64,000 nt of DNA from Bacillus cereus group sp. RP43. GTDB lineage: Bacteria > Bacillota > Bacilli > Bacillales > Bacillaceae_G. Numbering within the stretch: position 1 is the first letter of the stretch; every line of letters starts with the position of its first letter. This document shows positions 43,415 to 54,515 of the stretch, one piece after another. A program made the translations under genes and the position numbers. The stretch is taken from assembly GCF_040459645.1 (NCBI RefSeq), contig NZ_JARVHQ010000002.1, positions 310,001 through 374,000 on the forward strand, read 5' to 3'. Below the pieces are notes generated by a model. It did no database searches, was not told where the DNA came from, and worked only from the letters and a program-made list of their open reading frames with translations.

Positions 43415-44311
43415 CTAAAGACCTGCTTTCTCTTGTATAAATCTCCGGGCTTTTAATGCGTATTCAAAAGGATTCGCTAAAGCCGGGTCTTGCTCTGCTT
43501 CTACCACAAACCAACCCTTATAATCAGAGTTTGCAAGGATAGTAAACACTTCATCAAATACAATTACGCCATCTCCTGGAACTGTAAATGCCCCATTCTT
43601 CACTGCCTGTAAGAAGCTTAAATCGTTATCCTTTACAGCATCTACTACTTCTTGGCGAATATCTTTTAAATGTACGTGTTTAATACGAGGTAAATATTTT
43701 TTCAAAATATAAAGCGGCTCTTCTCCTGAAAAAACAAGATGACCTGTATCAAAAAGCAGGGATACAAGCTCTGGATCCGTCATTTCCATTAACTTTTCAA
43801 TTTCTGCTGTTGTTTGAACGCCCGTACCCATATGATGATGGTATACAATATGTAGACCCTTTTCCTGAGCTAATTTACCGAGGTGATGTAACCCATCCGC
43901 AAGCTTATCCCACTCTTCCTCTGTAAAAACAGGCTTGTTTTGAAATAGCGGTACATCCATTAAACCTTGAATACTATGCCCTTGCTCTGATACAACGATG
44001 ACTTTTGCACCCATATCATGCAAGAAATCTCTATGTTTAATAAATGCTTGTACCGTCTCTTCAAGCGGCTTCGTTGTCAAGAACGCACTAAACCATGCGC
44101 TAGCAATCTCCAGGTTTCGTAATTCCAAAGATTTTTTCAATACAACTGTATTTCTCGGATATTTATTACCTACTTCACTTCCATTAAATCCAGCTAGTGC
44201 CATCTCACTAATACATTGTTCAAACGTATTTTCTGCTCCTAACTCCGGCATATCATCATTTGTCCATGCAATTGGTGCAATTCCAAGCTTAATCTTATTT
44301 TCTTTAAACAT
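43415..44311 (-). CDS. iolE: Inosose dehydratase IolE
   Basis: A 298-residue TIM-barrel enzyme of the xylose isomerase-like family that dehydrates 2-keto-myo-inositol. The characteristic opening [18 protein letters not shown], the metal-site strands [20 protein letters not shown] and [13 protein letters not shown], and [12 protein letters not shown] are present. The ribosome binding site is AGAGGAGAGAC. It is located between iolD and iolJ in the catabolic operon. Confidence 0.94.
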   Translation of the reverse strand: MFKENKIKLGIAPIAWTNDDMPELGAENTFEQCISEMALAGFNGSEVGNKYPRNTVVLKKSLELRNLEIASAWFSAFLTTKPLEETVQAFIKHRDFLHDMGAKVIVVSEQGHSIQGLMDVPLFQNKPVFTEEEWDKLADGLHHLGKLAQEKGLHIVYHHHMGTGVQTTAEIEKLMEMTDPELVSLLFDTGHLVFSGEEPLYILKKYLPRIKHVHLKDIRQEVVDAVKDNDLSFLQAVKNGAFTVPGDGVIVFDEVFTILANSDYKGWFVVEAEQDPALANPFEYALKARRFIQEKAGL

Positions 44312-44432
44312 CCCCTTGTCTCTCCTCTTCGCAAAATGTTATAGAATTTCGCCAACTTCTCTTATCTGTTCGTTAAAAAGAGAGCTTTCTATAAATATGT
44401 ATATAGATAAAATGCTCCCTTTGTGCCCTAAC

Positions 44433-46367
44433 CTAATAAGACCTTGCCTTTTGCAAGTTACTTACTTTACTCTCATACGCAGCTTGTACACTTTGACTAT
44501 TAGATACTTCTGCAACACCTACATGCCACCATGAATCGTATCCATTTGTCATTGTTTTTGGTAATACTTTAATATCAATCAATGTAGAAACTGTTTGTTT
44601 TTTTGCATCTTTAAGTGCTTCCTGTAGTTGTTCTATCGATGTAACACGATACGTTTTTACGCCATATCCAGCCGCGCTAGCTGCAAAATCAATTTTCATA
44701 ATAGCACCGTTTAACATACTAGTTTCTTGGTTCCGGTAGCGAAACTCTGTTCCAAGGCTCCTCATTCCGTTACCCATTTGTAAGTTATTAATACAACCAA
44801 ATCCGGAGTTATCAAACAATAAAACGTTAATTTTTTTGTTTTCTTGAAGACTTGTTACGAGCTCAGAATGAAGCATTTGGTAACTGCCATCCCCTACCAT
44901 TGCATATACTTCTTTCGATGGTTCAGCTAGCTTTGCACCAAGTGCACCTGCAACTTCATAGCCCATGCAAGAGTATCCATACTCCATGTGATATGTATTT
45001 GGTTTTCTTATTGCCCACATTCTTTGTAAATCACCTGGAAGACTTCCTGCCGCACCAACAATAATTGCATCTTCATCAAGTAATGTATTTATTTGTCCAA
45101 TGACTGCAGTCTGTGTTAATTGTGTACCAAGTGCGTCTACATACTCATTTAAATTCTCATCGAAATGACCTTCGACTTCTGGCGTGAAATCCTGACCTGA
45201 AAATCGAATATTATGTAGACGTGCTAATTCTGTTTTCCAAGCCTCTTTTGCATCATCAATTTCTGATGTATAACTAGATTGATAATCAATTGTTTGTAGT
45301 TCATCTATTAGAGCAAGAAGCGCTTCTTTTGCATCTGCTATCATCTTCAACGCATCGAGCTTGTTCGCATGGAATTCTGAAATGTTAATATTTAAAAACT
45401 CAACCTCTTCATTCTGAAACAATTGCTTAGATGCCGTTGTAAAATCAGTAAATCTCGTCCCGATTCCAATAACAAGATCCGCTTCCTTTGCAATTGTATT
45501 AGCTGCTAAATTTCCAGTTACTCCGATGCCGCCAAGATTATATGGATGGCTGCTTTCAATCGCACTTTTCCCAGCTTGCGTTTCTCCAAATGGAATGCGG
45601 AATGCTTCAACAAACTGTTTCAGTTCCTCTGCTGCCTCTGCGTACCTTACACCACCACCACAAATCATAATTGGCTTTTTCTTTTTCTTAATCATTTCCA
45701 CCGCATCCGCTAAACTGGCTTTTGTAGGTAGACGACGTTCAATACGATGAACACGCTTTTGGAAGAAGTAACTTGGAAAATCCCACGCTTCCCCTTGGAC
45801 ATCTTGTGGTAAACAAATTGTTACAGCTCCTGTATCTGCTGGATTCGTTAAAACACGCATGGCTTGAATCATAGCTGTCATCAATTGTTCAGGACGGTTC
45901 ACCCGGTCCCAATACTTACTTACCGCACGAAAAGCATCATTCGTAGAAATAGATAAGTCATGTGTTTGTTCAATTTGTTGAAGAACAGGATCAGGTTGCC
46001 TCGTTGCAAATACATCACCTGGAAGTAGTAAAACGGGAATATTATTTGCAGAAGCAGTTGCAGCAGAGGTAATCATATTTGCTGATCCAGGACCAACAGA
46101 AGAAGTACATGCCATAATTTGTTTTCTATGTTTTTGTTTTGCAAAGGCCATCGCAGCATTTGCCATCCCTTGTTCATTTCTCCCTTGATATACTTCTAAT
46201 TCCCCTGCATCTTCTTCTAAAGCTTGACCTAGGCCTACTACATTTCCATGACCAAAAATCGTAAAGATTCCCTTAATAAATTTTTGTTGTTCTCCATCAA
46301 ACTCTACGTATTGCTGATTCAAAAATTTCACCAAAGCTTGTGCCGTCGTCATTCTAACAGTTTGCAT
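44433..46367 (-). CDS. iolD: 3D-(3,5/4)-trihydroxycyclohexane-1,2-dione hydrolase IolD
   Basis: A 644-residue thiamine diphosphate enzyme of the acetolactate synthase fold that opens the trione ring to 5-deoxy-glucuronate. It shows [20 protein letters not shown] near the start, [12 protein letters not shown], the central Rossmann-like domain, and the ThDP motif [14 protein letters not shown] with downstream [11 protein letters not shown]. Length is right for IolD. The start is preceded by AAAGGAGCAAAC. It is the fourth gene in the operon. Confidence 0.95.
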   Translation of the reverse strand: MQTVRMTTAQALVKFLNQQYVEFDGEQQKFIKGIFTIFGHGNVVGLGQALEEDAGELEVYQGRNEQGMANAAMAFAKQKHRKQIMACTSSVGPGSANMITSAATASANNIPVLLLPGDVFATRQPDPVLQQIEQTHDLSISTNDAFRAVSKYWDRVNRPEQLMTAMIQAMRVLTNPADTGAVTICLPQDVQGEAWDFPSYFFQKRVHRIERRLPTKASLADAVEMIKKKKKPIMICGGGVRYAEAAEELKQFVEAFRIPFGETQAGKSAIESSHPYNLGGIGVTGNLAANTIAKEADLVIGIGTRFTDFTTASKQLFQNEEVEFLNINISEFHANKLDALKMIADAKEALLALIDELQTIDYQSSYTSEIDDAKEAWKTELARLHNIRFSGQDFTPEVEGHFDENLNEYVDALGTQLTQTAVIGQINTLLDEDAIIVGAAGSLPGDLQRMWAIRKPNTYHMEYGYSCMGYEVAGALGAKLAEPSKEVYAMVGDGSYQMLHSELVTSLQENKKINVLLFDNSGFGCINNLQMGNGMRSLGTEFRYRNQETSMLNGAIMKIDFAASAAGYGVKTYRVTSIEQLQEALKDAKKQTVSTLIDIKVLPKTMTNGYDSWWHVGVAEVSNSQSVQAAYESKVSNLQKARSY

Positions 46368-46521
46368 ATTGTTTGCTCCTTTCTATCTCTATCATTCATT
46401 CTGCATATGAAAAAGGAGTATTAGGAATTTGATAGACTCCTAATACTTCCTTCTTATGTTTTACTACTTTCGTTACTTTCGCTTACGAACAACTAGAGAG
46501 ATTCTACTTCTCTCTTAATGA

Positions 46522-47985
46522 TTACTTTTCCCAGCGAGATGTAAGCATTTTCTTTCTAGTATAAAACTCAACGCCGTCCGTACCATTCGCATGAAGATCA
46601 CCATAGAAAGAATCTTTCCAGCCAGAGAACGGGAAGAATGCCATTGGTGCTGGTACCCCAACATTGACACCTAACATACCTGATTCAATTGTTTCACGGA
46701 ATTGACGTACACCTGCTCCGCTATCTGTATAAATACAAGCTCCATTTGCAAAGCGAGACTCATTCGCAATTTCAATTGCTTCATCTAATGATTTCACACG
46801 AACAATGGATAAAACAGGAGCAAAAATCTCATCTTGCCAGATTTTCATTTCTTTTGTAACATGGTCAAAAATTGTTGGGCCAACGAAGTAACCAGCTCCT
46901 TTTACAGCTGTATCTTCGCGTCCATCACGAACTAATGTAGCGCCCTGTTCTACACCTGAATCGATGTAACCAATTGTGCGCTCTTTATGGTTATCACGAA
47001 TAACTGGTCCTAAAAATACATCTTTGTCAAGACCATTTCCGATCACAATTTTGTTTGCTTCTTCTACTAGTCTTTCAACTAATTGATCTGCAATTTCTTC
47101 TTCTACTGTAACAACAGAAGCAGCCATACAACGCTCACCAGCTGAACCGAACGCAGCACTAATAATTTGCTTTGTTGCTAGTTCAAGATTCGCATCATTT
47201 AATACAATGGAATGGTTTTTCGCACCCGCTAATGCTTGAACACGTTTTAAGTTTTCTGTTCCTTTTTTGTAAACGTATTCTGCGACAGGTTGAGAACCTA
47301 CAAATGAAATTGCCTTCACTAATTTATGTTCCAGAAGACCGTTTACTACATCGTGAGCGCCATTTACGATATTTAATACACCTTTTGGTAAGCCTGCTTC
47401 TTCAGCTAATTCTGCTAATCTTGCTGCTAGAAGAGGTGTACGCTCTGAAGGTTTTAACACAAATGTATTACCGCAAGCAATCGCAAGTGGGAACATCCAG
47501 CATGGAACCATCATTGGGAAATTAAAAGGTGTAATCCCGCCTATAACACCAATTGGGTAACGATACATACCAGACTCAATACCTGTCGCAATATCAGGAA
47601 GCTGTTTTCCCATCATTAATGTAGGTGCACCTGCAGCAAATTCCACGCACTCAATACCACGAAGAACTTCACCGTAGGCTTCGTTATAGCTTTTTCCATT
47701 TTCAATCGTAATAAGTTTCGCTAACTCTTCCCAGTTCTCTACTAGTAATTGTTGATATTTAAATAGAATACGAGCACGTTTTGGCACAGCTGTTTTGGAC
47801 CAAGATTTGAACGCTTCATTTGCTGCTAGTACGGCTAGTTCAACATCTACTTTTGTTGAAAGCGGTACTTGAGCGATTACTTCCCCCGTTGCAGGATTAT
47901 ATACGGCTTCGATCTTCGTTGAAGAGGATTCTACCCATTCGCCGCCAATGTAGTTTTTTACAATTTGTGCTGTTTGTACTATCAT
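46522..47985 (-). CDS. iolA: Methylmalonate-semialdehyde dehydrogenase (acylating) IolA/MmsA
   Basis: An aldehyde dehydrogenase-fold enzyme of about 487 residues that turns malonate semialdehyde to acetyl-CoA (and methylmalonate semialdehyde to propionyl-CoA). NAD-site and active-site motifs: [43 protein letters not shown] and the catalytic Cys in [11 protein letters not shown] choose the start at 47985 (MIVQTAQIV), which places GGGAGAG at correct distance; the frame is open for 22 more codons upstream. In the operon it lies between iolC and iolD. Confidence 0.93.
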   Translation of the reverse strand: MIVQTAQIVKNYIGGEWVESSSTKIEAVYNPATGEVIAQVPLSTKVDVELAVLAANEAFKSWSKTAVPKRARILFKYQQLLVENWEELAKLITIENGKSYNEAYGEVLRGIECVEFAAGAPTLMMGKQLPDIATGIESGMYRYPIGVIGGITPFNFPMMVPCWMFPLAIACGNTFVLKPSERTPLLAARLAELAEEAGLPKGVLNIVNGAHDVVNGLLEHKLVKAISFVGSQPVAEYVYKKGTENLKRVQALAGAKNHSIVLNDANLELATKQIISAAFGSAGERCMAASVVTVEEEIADQLVERLVEEANKIVIGNGLDKDVFLGPVIRDNHKERTIGYIDSGVEQGATLVRDGREDTAVKGAGYFVGPTIFDHVTKEMKIWQDEIFAPVLSIVRVKSLDEAIEIANESRFANGACIYTDSGAGVRQFRETIESGMLGVNVGVPAPMAFFPFSGWKDSFYGDLHANGTDGVEFYTRKKMLTSRWEK

Positions 47986-48062
47986 ATTCATTCTCTCCCT
48001 TTTATGTAATGTAGAAGCGTACATAAAATACGCTCTTACTTGATTACTCATTTATGATGTTT

Positions 48063-49061
48063 CTATACAATTTCCTCAGCCGTTTCCATGAATGCAGAAA
48101 TCTCTGTCCTTGTTGGCATTGCATCCGAACAGCTATGTTTAGAAATAACGATAGAAGCAGAAGCGCCACCTAATCGCATCGCTTGAGGAATCTCAAGCCC
48201 TTGCATTAGGCCATAAATAAACGCAGAAGCATACGAGTCACCAGCGCCAAACGTCTTTAATACCTTTGTTTTAAAGATACCGCCTCGGTGTGATTGACCG
48301 TCTCTCGTATAAGCGATTGAACCATCCCCGCCGTGCTTAATTACGACGATTTTCGCATGATGAGAAAACCATCTTTCAGCCGTAACTTGGTCATTAGTTT
48401 GTTCATAGTTTAATAGTTTTTCCATCATATCGAACTCTTCACGCGTTCCAATAATGACATCAGATTTTTCAGCCGCTAGATTGTAATACACAGCCGTTTC
48501 AGCTTCTGACTGCCATGTATACGGGCGGTAATCAACATCAAAAAATACGACTACATCATGCTTACGCGCATATTCTAGCGCTAAAAATACCGCCTCGCGA
48601 GAAGGACTTTTCGCTAAAGCTGTTCCTGAAATTAAGAGAGCTTTTGATTGTTTAATATAGTCCTCAGAAACTTCTGTTGGATCAAGATTTAAATCTGCGA
48701 CATTGTCGCGGTACATTAAAATACTGCAATCTTCAGGGCTTTTAATTTCTGTGAAAGCTAAACCTGTCACTGCACCAGTGCAATCAATACATATCTGATC
48801 CGTATTAATATTGTTATCCTTTAAGTATCCTGTAATAAAGCGGCCCATTTGATCATCGGACACTTTACCGATAAATCCTGTTTGTAAGCCAAGACGCGCC
48901 GCACCAATCGCAATATTCGCAGGAGATCCCCCCACATACTTAGTAAATGTTCTTGTTTCTTCCATAGGACGTTGTGTTTCATTGGCATTTAAATCAACGC
49001 ATAAACGTCCAACTGCAATTAGATCTAATGGACAATCTTCTTTAAAAATAAGTGGATTCAT
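48063..49061 (-). CDS. iolC: 5-dehydro-2-deoxygluconokinase IolC
   Basis: A 332-residue PfkB/ribokinase-family kinase that phosphorylates 2-deoxy-5-keto-gluconate. It contains LIAVGRLCVDLN at the start, the substrate motif KYVGGSPANIAIGAARLG and the ATP-site signature TFGAGDSYASAFIYGL with the catalytic Asp. The start at 49061 (MNPLIFKED) follows GGGAGGTAGTAAC. The upstream extension to 49133 lacks a site. A TAAGCGCT half-operator lies at 49155-49162 between iolG and iolC. Confidence 0.93.
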   Translation of the reverse strand: MNPLIFKEDCPLDLIAVGRLCVDLNANETQRPMEETRTFTKYVGGSPANIAIGAARLGLQTGFIGKVSDDQMGRFITGYLKDNNINTDQICIDCTGAVTGLAFTEIKSPEDCSILMYRDNVADLNLDPTEVSEDYIKQSKALLISGTALAKSPSREAVFLALEYARKHDVVVFFDVDYRPYTWQSEAETAVYYNLAAEKSDVIIGTREEFDMMEKLLNYEQTNDQVTAERWFSHHAKIVVIKHGGDGSIAYTRDGQSHRGGIFKTKVLKTFGAGDSYASAFIYGLMQGLEIPQAMRLGGASASIVISKHSCSDAMPTRTEISAFMETAEEIV

Positions 49062-49166
49062 TGTTACTACCTCCCGTGCTTTATGTAAAGGTAAATGATA
49101 TGGTTCAGAAATTTTTATAACCATACGATTCACTGCTCTTTAAATTTCTAGAAGTAAGCGCTCTCT

Positions 49167-50192
49167 TTATTGATTTAATGCAGGCTGTTTATGTTCAATT
49201 TGAACAGGTTTTCCTGTTAGTAAAGATTCCTTCGCAGCTTTCGCAATTCGTTCTGCTTGTAGCCCATCATTACCACTGCAAATAACAGCTTGTCCTTCTA
49301 TAATTGACTTTGTAAATTGTGTTACTTCTTCAATGTAAGCCTGTGTATAGCGCTCTAAGAAGAAATAAAGCGGCTTATCTTTTACAACACCTTCTGTTTT
49401 TGACACTTGCACAGTTGTTGGGCAACAATTATCAGCAGCGACCGCTCCTTTTTCACCAAACACCTCAAGACGCTGGTCATATCCATAAACAGCTTGGCGG
49501 CTATTATCAATTACCCCTAAAGCTCCATTCGCAAATTTCAATGTGACAATTGCTGTATCAACATCATTTACTTCCTGAATGGATGGATCAATTAATGTTG
49601 TACCATATGCAAATACTTCAACAACTTCACTATTCATCACATACCTAGCCATATCAAAATCATGAATCATCATATCCATAAACAATCCACCTGAAGAACG
49701 AACATATTCTATACTTGGCGGTTGTGGATCTCTAGACGTAATTTTTAAAATATGTGGGTGTCCCACTTCTCCTTGTTGAATAAGATCATAGACTTTTCTG
49801 AAGTTAGGATCGAAACGGCGGTTAAAACCTACTTGAAGAGATACTCCTTGTTCTTTTACTACTTCTAATGCATCTAATGTTTCTTCTACCGAGAAACTAA
49901 CTGGCTTTTCGCAGAAAATATGTTTTTTCGCAAGAGCCGCTTCTTTAATAATTTGCGCATGTGTATTTGTTGGTGAACATATAAAGACAGCATCAATTTC
50001 TGGATCTGCTAATAAATCCTGATAGTTAGTTGTCAGAGTGGAAATCCCTTTATCCTCAGCCCACTTTTCTAAATGACTAATCACTACATCTGAAACCGCT
50101 TTAATTTTTACTTGTGGCATAAGCTGCAAATTATCAACATGCAGTTTCCCAATTCGTCCAGCACCAATAATCCCAATCGTTACAACATTCAT
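49167..50192 (-). CDS. iolG: Inositol 2-dehydrogenase IolG
   Basis: A 341-residue Gfo/Idh/MocA-family NAD enzyme that starts inositol catabolism by oxidising myo-inositol to 2-keto-myo-inositol. The N-terminal Rossmann motif is IGIIGAGRIGKLHVDNL, with CSPTNTHA and the conserved CEKPVSF (catalytic Lys). The MIHDFDMARY motif of the catalytic domain is present. It is the first gene of the operon, transcribed away from the transporter gene. An AAGCGCTT operator overlaps the promoter region (50265-50274). Confidence 0.9.
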   Translation of the reverse strand: MNVVTIGIIGAGRIGKLHVDNLQLMPQVKIKAVSDVVISHLEKWAEDKGISTLTTNYQDLLADPEIDAVFICSPTNTHAQIIKEAALAKKHIFCEKPVSFSVEETLDALEVVKEQGVSLQVGFNRRFDPNFRKVYDLIQQGEVGHPHILKITSRDPQPPSIEYVRSSGGLFMDMMIHDFDMARYVMNSEVVEVFAYGTTLIDPSIQEVNDVDTAIVTLKFANGALGVIDNSRQAVYGYDQRLEVFGEKGAVAADNCCPTTVQVSKTEGVVKDKPLYFFLERYTQAYIEEVTQFTKSIIEGQAVICSGNDGLQAERIAKAAKESLLTGKPVQIEHKQPALNQ

Positions 50193-50264
50193 ATGATTTC
50201 TCCCTCTTTATTTAAATTTAAGAAACAAAATGGAAGTCTATAAGGTTTAGCACATCAAATTTAG

Positions 50265-50318
50265 TTAAGCGCTTTCCCTATTTTTCTTCATTATACACAC
50301 TTGATTCTAAATTGAAAA
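50265..50318 (-). promoter_or_regulatory. iolG promoter with AAGCGCTT operator
   Basis: On the minus strand TTTTCA (50318-50313) and TATAAT (50295-50290) are 17 bp apart. TTAAGCGCTT at 50265-50274 lies just downstream of the start region, where a LacI-type repressor would block transcription. Confidence 0.6.
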
Positions 50319-50600
50319 CATTTTTATTTTTTTGAATACTTTTCTTTTCATCCGAATTTCAAATTTCATAAGTAAACGTACTACATCCATATACAAAGTA
50401 ATAATTAGAAACAAATAATCAAAAATCTACAAATATATTCTTTTAAAATACTGATATAACAAAGAAAATTGAACTTTATATATAATAATATCCTATTCTT
50501 ACGTTATTTATTTCTATTCATGCTCACGATTATTTTAGTGTCCAATACGTAAATAGATTGCACCCTATGAAAGAAAGTTGTAAATTGTCAAAAAATTTCA

Positions 50601-50658
50601 TTGACGACCTCATAATGTAAGCGTATACTTTTTTTATCAAAAAGAATTAAGCGCTTAA
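50601..50658 (+). promoter_or_regulatory. Transporter promoter with palindromic operator TTAAGCGCTTAA
   Basis: TTGACG (50601-50606), 17-base spacer, TATACT (50624-50629), and then the perfect palindrome TTAAGCGCTTAA at 50647-50658. The spacer/-10 part (TGTAAGCGTATAC) also resembles a catabolite-response element. The palindrome recurs in part at 50265 and 49155, which fits control of both units by the LacI-family gene at 52051. Confidence 0.7.
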
Positions 50659-50683
50659 CCAAAAAAATATCGGTGGTGGGAGA

Positions 50684-51964
50684 ATGAACGCAATTGGTTC
50701 AAACAAAACATTTATGGACAAGATTGGTATCCCTTCTAATTTAACTTGGGGATACATAGGGATTATTGTTTTTATGATTGGGGATGGTTTAGAACAAGGA
50801 TGGTTATCCCCTTATCTCGTTGAGAATGGCTTAACGCTAGAACACGCTGCTTTTCTGTTTACTATTTACGGAATTACTGTATCTGCTTCTTCCTGGTTTT
50901 CGGGGGTATTTGTACAAATGTGGGGACCAAGAAAAGTAATGACGTTTGGTTTAATATCATTCATTTTAGGTTCCATTGGATTCATCGGTATAGGAATTCA
51001 ACATATGAATTATCCCGTAATATTACTTTGCTACGCTCTACGAGGATTTGGTTATCCCTTATTTGCTTATTCTTTCCTAGTTTGGGTAACTTACAGTACT
51101 CCTCAGCAAATGCTTTCAAGAGCAGTCGGATGGTTCTGGTTCGTATTCCAGCTTGGCTTAAGTGTTATAGGGGCCTTTTATTCTAGCTATATGGTTCCTA
51201 AAATCGGGGAAATCGCTACTTTATGGAGTGCTTTAATTTTTGTTGTCGTCGGGGGACTATTCTCAATTGTTGTAAATAAGGACAAATTTAAGGCACAACC
51301 CGTAAGCGCTAACAAATCAAGTGAATTACTAAAAGGCATAACCATCGCATTTGAAAATCCCAAAGTTGGTATAGGTGGTATTGTTAAAATTATAAACTCG
51401 GCCGCTCAGTTTGGATTTGTTGTTTTCCTGCCTACCTATATGATGAAATATAATTTTACGATGACTGAATGGCTTCAAATTTGGGGTACTCTCTTCTTTG
51501 TAAATATGGTGTTTAATATTATTTTTGGTATTGTTGGAGACAAGTTTGGCTGGGTAAATACGATTAAATGGTTCGGAGGAGTGGGTTGCGGAATTGTAAC
51601 CCTTGCACTCTATTATGTACCACAAATGGTAGGACATAATTATTGGGCTATATTATTTGTTGCATGTTGCTACGGAGCAACACTTGCCGGTTATGTACCT
51701 CTTACAGCTTTAGTACCATCTTTAGCTCCTGAAAATAAAGGAGCTGCAATGTCTGTCTTAAATTTAGGTTCAGGATTATCAGCATTCGTTGGTCCATTAG
51801 TAGTAACAGCTTTCATCGGTCCATTAGGTGTTGGCGGCGTAATGTGGATCTTTGCTGGTTTGTACTTCTTTGGTGCATTTTTAACTCATTTCCTTACTAT
51901 TCCAAAGGAAAATGAGATGAAGCAGGATTTAAATACTAAAAGCGGTGAGCAATTCTCAATATAA
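50684..51964 (+). CDS. MFS polyol transporter, RbtT/DalT/CsbX type
   Basis: A 426-residue permease with 12 TM segments and the features of the RbtT/DalT/CsbX group (MIGDGLEQGWLSPYLVENGL, WGPRKVMTFG, LRGFGYPLFAYSFLVW, GWFWFVFQLG). Members move ribitol, arabitol or related polyols. Divergent from the iol operon and sharing its operator, it is probably the inositol (or inositol-isomer) importer here. The usual IolT transporters are from another MFS branch. The ribosome binding site GGTGGTGGGAG is strong. A terminator at 51973 separates it from the convergent LacI gene. Confidence 0.87.
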   Translation: MNAIGSNKTFMDKIGIPSNLTWGYIGIIVFMIGDGLEQGWLSPYLVENGLTLEHAAFLFTIYGITVSASSWFSGVFVQMWGPRKVMTFGLISFILGSIGFIGIGIQHMNYPVILLCYALRGFGYPLFAYSFLVWVTYSTPQQMLSRAVGWFWFVFQLGLSVIGAFYSSYMVPKIGEIATLWSALIFVVVGGLFSIVVNKDKFKAQPVSANKSSELLKGITIAFENPKVGIGGIVKIINSAAQFGFVVFLPTYMMKYNFTMTEWLQIWGTLFFVNMVFNIIFGIVGDKFGWVNTIKWFGGVGCGIVTLALYYVPQMVGHNYWAILFVACCYGATLAGYVPLTALVPSLAPENKGAAMSVLNLGSGLSAFVGPLVVTAFIGPLGVGGVMWIFAGLYFFGAFLTHFLTIPKENEMKQDLNTKSGEQFSI

Positions 51965-51972
51965 ATTTCAAT

Positions 51973-52022
51973 AAAAAAGAAGGTCATCATAACTGCACAT
52001 AGTTACGATGACCTTCTTTTTT
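51973..52022. terminator. Bidirectional terminator
   Basis: AAAAAAGAAGGTCATC-TAACT and its complement form a long stem with A and T flanks, between convergent genes. Confidence 0.9.
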
Positions 52023-52050
52023 GTTATATTCAAGTAAGCTACAAAAATTA

Positions 52051-53052
52051 TCATGTAATGTCCTTTACTGAGGATCGCTCTACTAATTGAGGAATAATTG
52101 TAATCTTTTGCTTAGCATGCGCCTTCATTTCCATCGTTTTTAAGAGTTGTTCAAACGTACAGTCTGCCATTTGTTTAATTGGCTGTTCAATCGTTGTTAA
52201 CCCTGGATCTGCAATCTCAGCGTAGATTGTATTATCAAATCCGATAATTGATAAATCTTCCGGAATCGAAAGTCCTTGTTTTCTTGCTTCATTCATAAGG
52301 CATATCGCAATTAAATCTGTACAAGCAAAAACCGCAGTAGGCCTATTAGGCAAACTAAGTAATTCTTTACTTGCACGTTTGCTATCTTCCACTGTCGAAT
52401 AGCAACTAATGATAGCATCATCATCTAACGAAACCCCTGAATCCGTAAGAGCTTGTTTAAAACCATTCAGCCTCCCTAAGCTACTTTTTCTATCCTTCTC
52501 CATCATAATCATTAAAGATGTATGGCCTTTCTGCATCAGATAATTCCCAGCTAAATAGCCTCCCCTCATATCATCAGTTGTCACAACATGAGTCGTGATG
52601 GACGGATGATCTACAGTGAATAAAACAAGCGGCAAATCTCGATTCACGATTTTTTTAACTAGTTTATAATCATTTAGCTCCGTTGCAATAATAATGCCAT
52701 CAACTTGCTTTTTAAATAATAAATCAATATATTCGTGCTCACGTTTTGTTTGATGATCTGTACTACATAAAATAAGTGTATACCCTGATTCTCGTGCACT
52801 ATTTTCAAAAGCTCTTGCTACTTCTGCAAAAAATGGGTTTGAGATATCTGGGACAAGTACCCCAATCGTATATGTTTTTTTACCTGTTAACGCTGCTGCT
52901 ACACTACTTGGCTGGTAATCTAATTCATCCATTACCTGATTTACTTTGTTTATTGTTTTTTCACTAATACGACCTGTTTGATTAATTACCTTGGATACAG
53001 TTGCTATTGATACACCTGCTTTTTCAGCAACATCATAAATTGTTGGTTTCAC
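52051..53052 (-). CDS. LacI-family regulator, probable repressor of the iol genes
   Basis: A 333-residue LacI/GalR protein with N-terminal HTH (TIYDVAEKAGVSIATVSKVI), hinge (YQPSSVAAALTGKKTYTIGV) and periplasmic-binding-type effector domain (IGVLVPDISNPFFAEVARAF, GFDNTIYAEIADPGLTTIEQ). It lies next to the transporter and iol operon. AAGCGCTT, the generic core of LacI-family operators, is found in the divergent control region. In B. subtilis the iol genes are controlled by the DeoR-type IolR, so use of a LacI-type protein is a different solution. Assignment is from position and operator type. Confidence 0.85.
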   Translation of the reverse strand: MKPTIYDVAEKAGVSIATVSKVINQTGRISEKTINKVNQVMDELDYQPSSVAAALTGKKTYTIGVLVPDISNPFFAEVARAFENSARESGYTLILCSTDHQTKREHEYIDLLFKKQVDGIIIATELNDYKLVKKIVNRDLPLVLFTVDHPSITTHVVTTDDMRGGYLAGNYLMQKGHTSLMIMMEKDRKSSLGRLNGFKQALTDSGVSLDDDAIISCYSTVEDSKRASKELLSLPNRPTAVFACTDLIAICLMNEARKQGLSIPEDLSIIGFDNTIYAEIADPGLTTIEQPIKQMADCTFEQLLKTMEMKAHAKQKITIIPQLVERSSVKDIT

Positions 53053-53575
53053 TTTGATTATCCCTTCTTAATCATCTTTTTCTATATTTTATCATAAATA
53101 TATTTTGCTTCTTGGTATACAAAAGGAAATCTTTTAAAATTTGTAAGTACTTCTATCTTCAGGCGTAGTTCCTCTCATTTACATAACAACTTGTTCCAAG
53201 TGGATATTTTAACTGATAAACATGCCTCTGTATGAAAGGTTTTTACGAGTAGCATGCTTCGATGAAAATAGAAAAAAGGACCATATTCCGTTCCTTTTCT
53301 CTATTTATATATTATCAATTCAAAATCCTTTAGCCTACTCTTTCTCGCTTTAGGCTGACGCTTTCTTGTTAGTTTATTAGGCATGGAGCCTTTTTCTCTT
53401 ATCCTATATTTCTTATCTCTGAACCTGTCTATTTCTACAAATCACATATTCTGGACACATTTATGAATTGGCTTTACAAATAAAAAAGAATAAGAAGATC
53501 CATACGTGTAAACACTTAAGAATCTTCTTATTCCTCCATTGACACTCTTTACTATAGTTGTCTTATAACCTTTTA
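53053..53575. other. Intergenic region with a terminator
   Basis: No gene is recognised. A weak hairpin with AAAAAGGA and TCCTTTT sides is near 53273-53310. A strong one at 53483-53533 (AATAAGAAGAT with ATCTTCTTATT and a T-run on the minus strand) terminates the RadC-like gene. Confidence 0.6.
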
Positions 53576-54028
53576 TTATATAATCCCCTTTTTCATTAAA
53601 CTTACATCGCTGTTATCTCCGATGATGACATGATCTAAAAGGCGTATGCCAATAATGTCTCCACATTCTTTTAATCTTCTGGTCACTTCAACATCTTCAT
53701 GAGATTCTACACTACTGCCGCTGGGATGGTTATGAAAACACAGAATTGAAGTTGCATTGTTTAAGATTTCTGTGCGGAAGGTCTCGCGCGGGTGAACAAG
53801 CGATGAATCAACAGTTCCTTCGAACACAATGCTACAGCCAATAATTTCATTCTTTATATTTAAGTTAAATACACCAAAAATTTCACTTGGTCTTGATTCT
53901 ACATCAAATATAATCTGTGCAAAACGTACAGCATCCGCTGGACAAGTAATTTTCTTTTTCTCAATATCATAAATACGATTACTGTCTTTTACCAACTTTA
54001 CAGATTGAACCATAATTTTCTTACCCAT
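53576..54028 (-). CDS. RadC-like JAB-domain protein
   Basis: A protein of about 150 residues made of the JAB/MPN metalloprotease-like domain only: ESRPSEIFGVFNLN, GTVDSSLVHPRETFRTEIL, the zinc motif HNHPSGSSVESHED and LLDHVIIGD. Full-length RadC has an extra N-terminal HhH part that is missing here, as is common on plasmids and in islands. The start at 54028 (MGKKIMVQ) has AAAGGAGAAGGG; the 54082 start does not. The role is uncertain; such genes accompany mobile DNA and defence clusters. Confidence 0.85.
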   Translation of the reverse strand: MGKKIMVQSVKLVKDSNRIYDIEKKKITCPADAVRFAQIIFDVESRPSEIFGVFNLNIKNEIIGCSIVFEGTVDSSLVHPRETFRTEILNNATSILCFHNHPSGSSVESHEDVEVTRRLKECGDIIGIRLLDHVIIGDNSDVSLMKKGII

Positions 54029-54082
54029 GCCCTTCTCCTTTCGAAATAAAAAGACGAGACTGCTTCTCTCACCTTTTTTCAT

Positions 54083-54515
54083 CTTCTTTTATATTTTGAA
54101 TTTCAAAATTCTTACTTCTTTATTACATTTCTTAAAAAGTTAAGACATCCTATCACTCCCTTGTTAGTTCAATACTTGTCCTATTCCTAAAACACAAAAA
54201 ACCTCCCAGGAATACATTCGTATTACAAATTAGCGTATATGTTTTATACACTTTCTTGTAATGAATCGTAAACCCGAAAGGTTTGTGGTTATTTAGGAAT
54301 GATTAAAAAGGAAATGTTTTCTTAGGTCTATTATATAACTTAATTAGCATTCTTTCCATTCTAAAATTTCGAACATTAAACTCTTTTTATTTTGAAAGAA
54401 AACTCTTGGTTTTAAACTTAAAAACACCCACATTCAATTAAGTGCCTTTGCTAAATCATTTAAATTTTTCTTAAATAATTTCTTTCAATAGATTAATTAC
54501 AAAATCTATAAGCAC
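54083..54515. other. Intergenic region before the defence cluster
   Basis: No gene is seen. The sequence is AT-rich, and ATTACAA (54222-54228) with TTGTAAT (54256-54262) is the only inverted repeat noticed. Confidence 0.4.

Noticed and set aside
44433..46367. Acetolactate synthase
   Set aside because: The length, opening motif and operon position fit IolD; branched-chain amino acid genes are not nearby.
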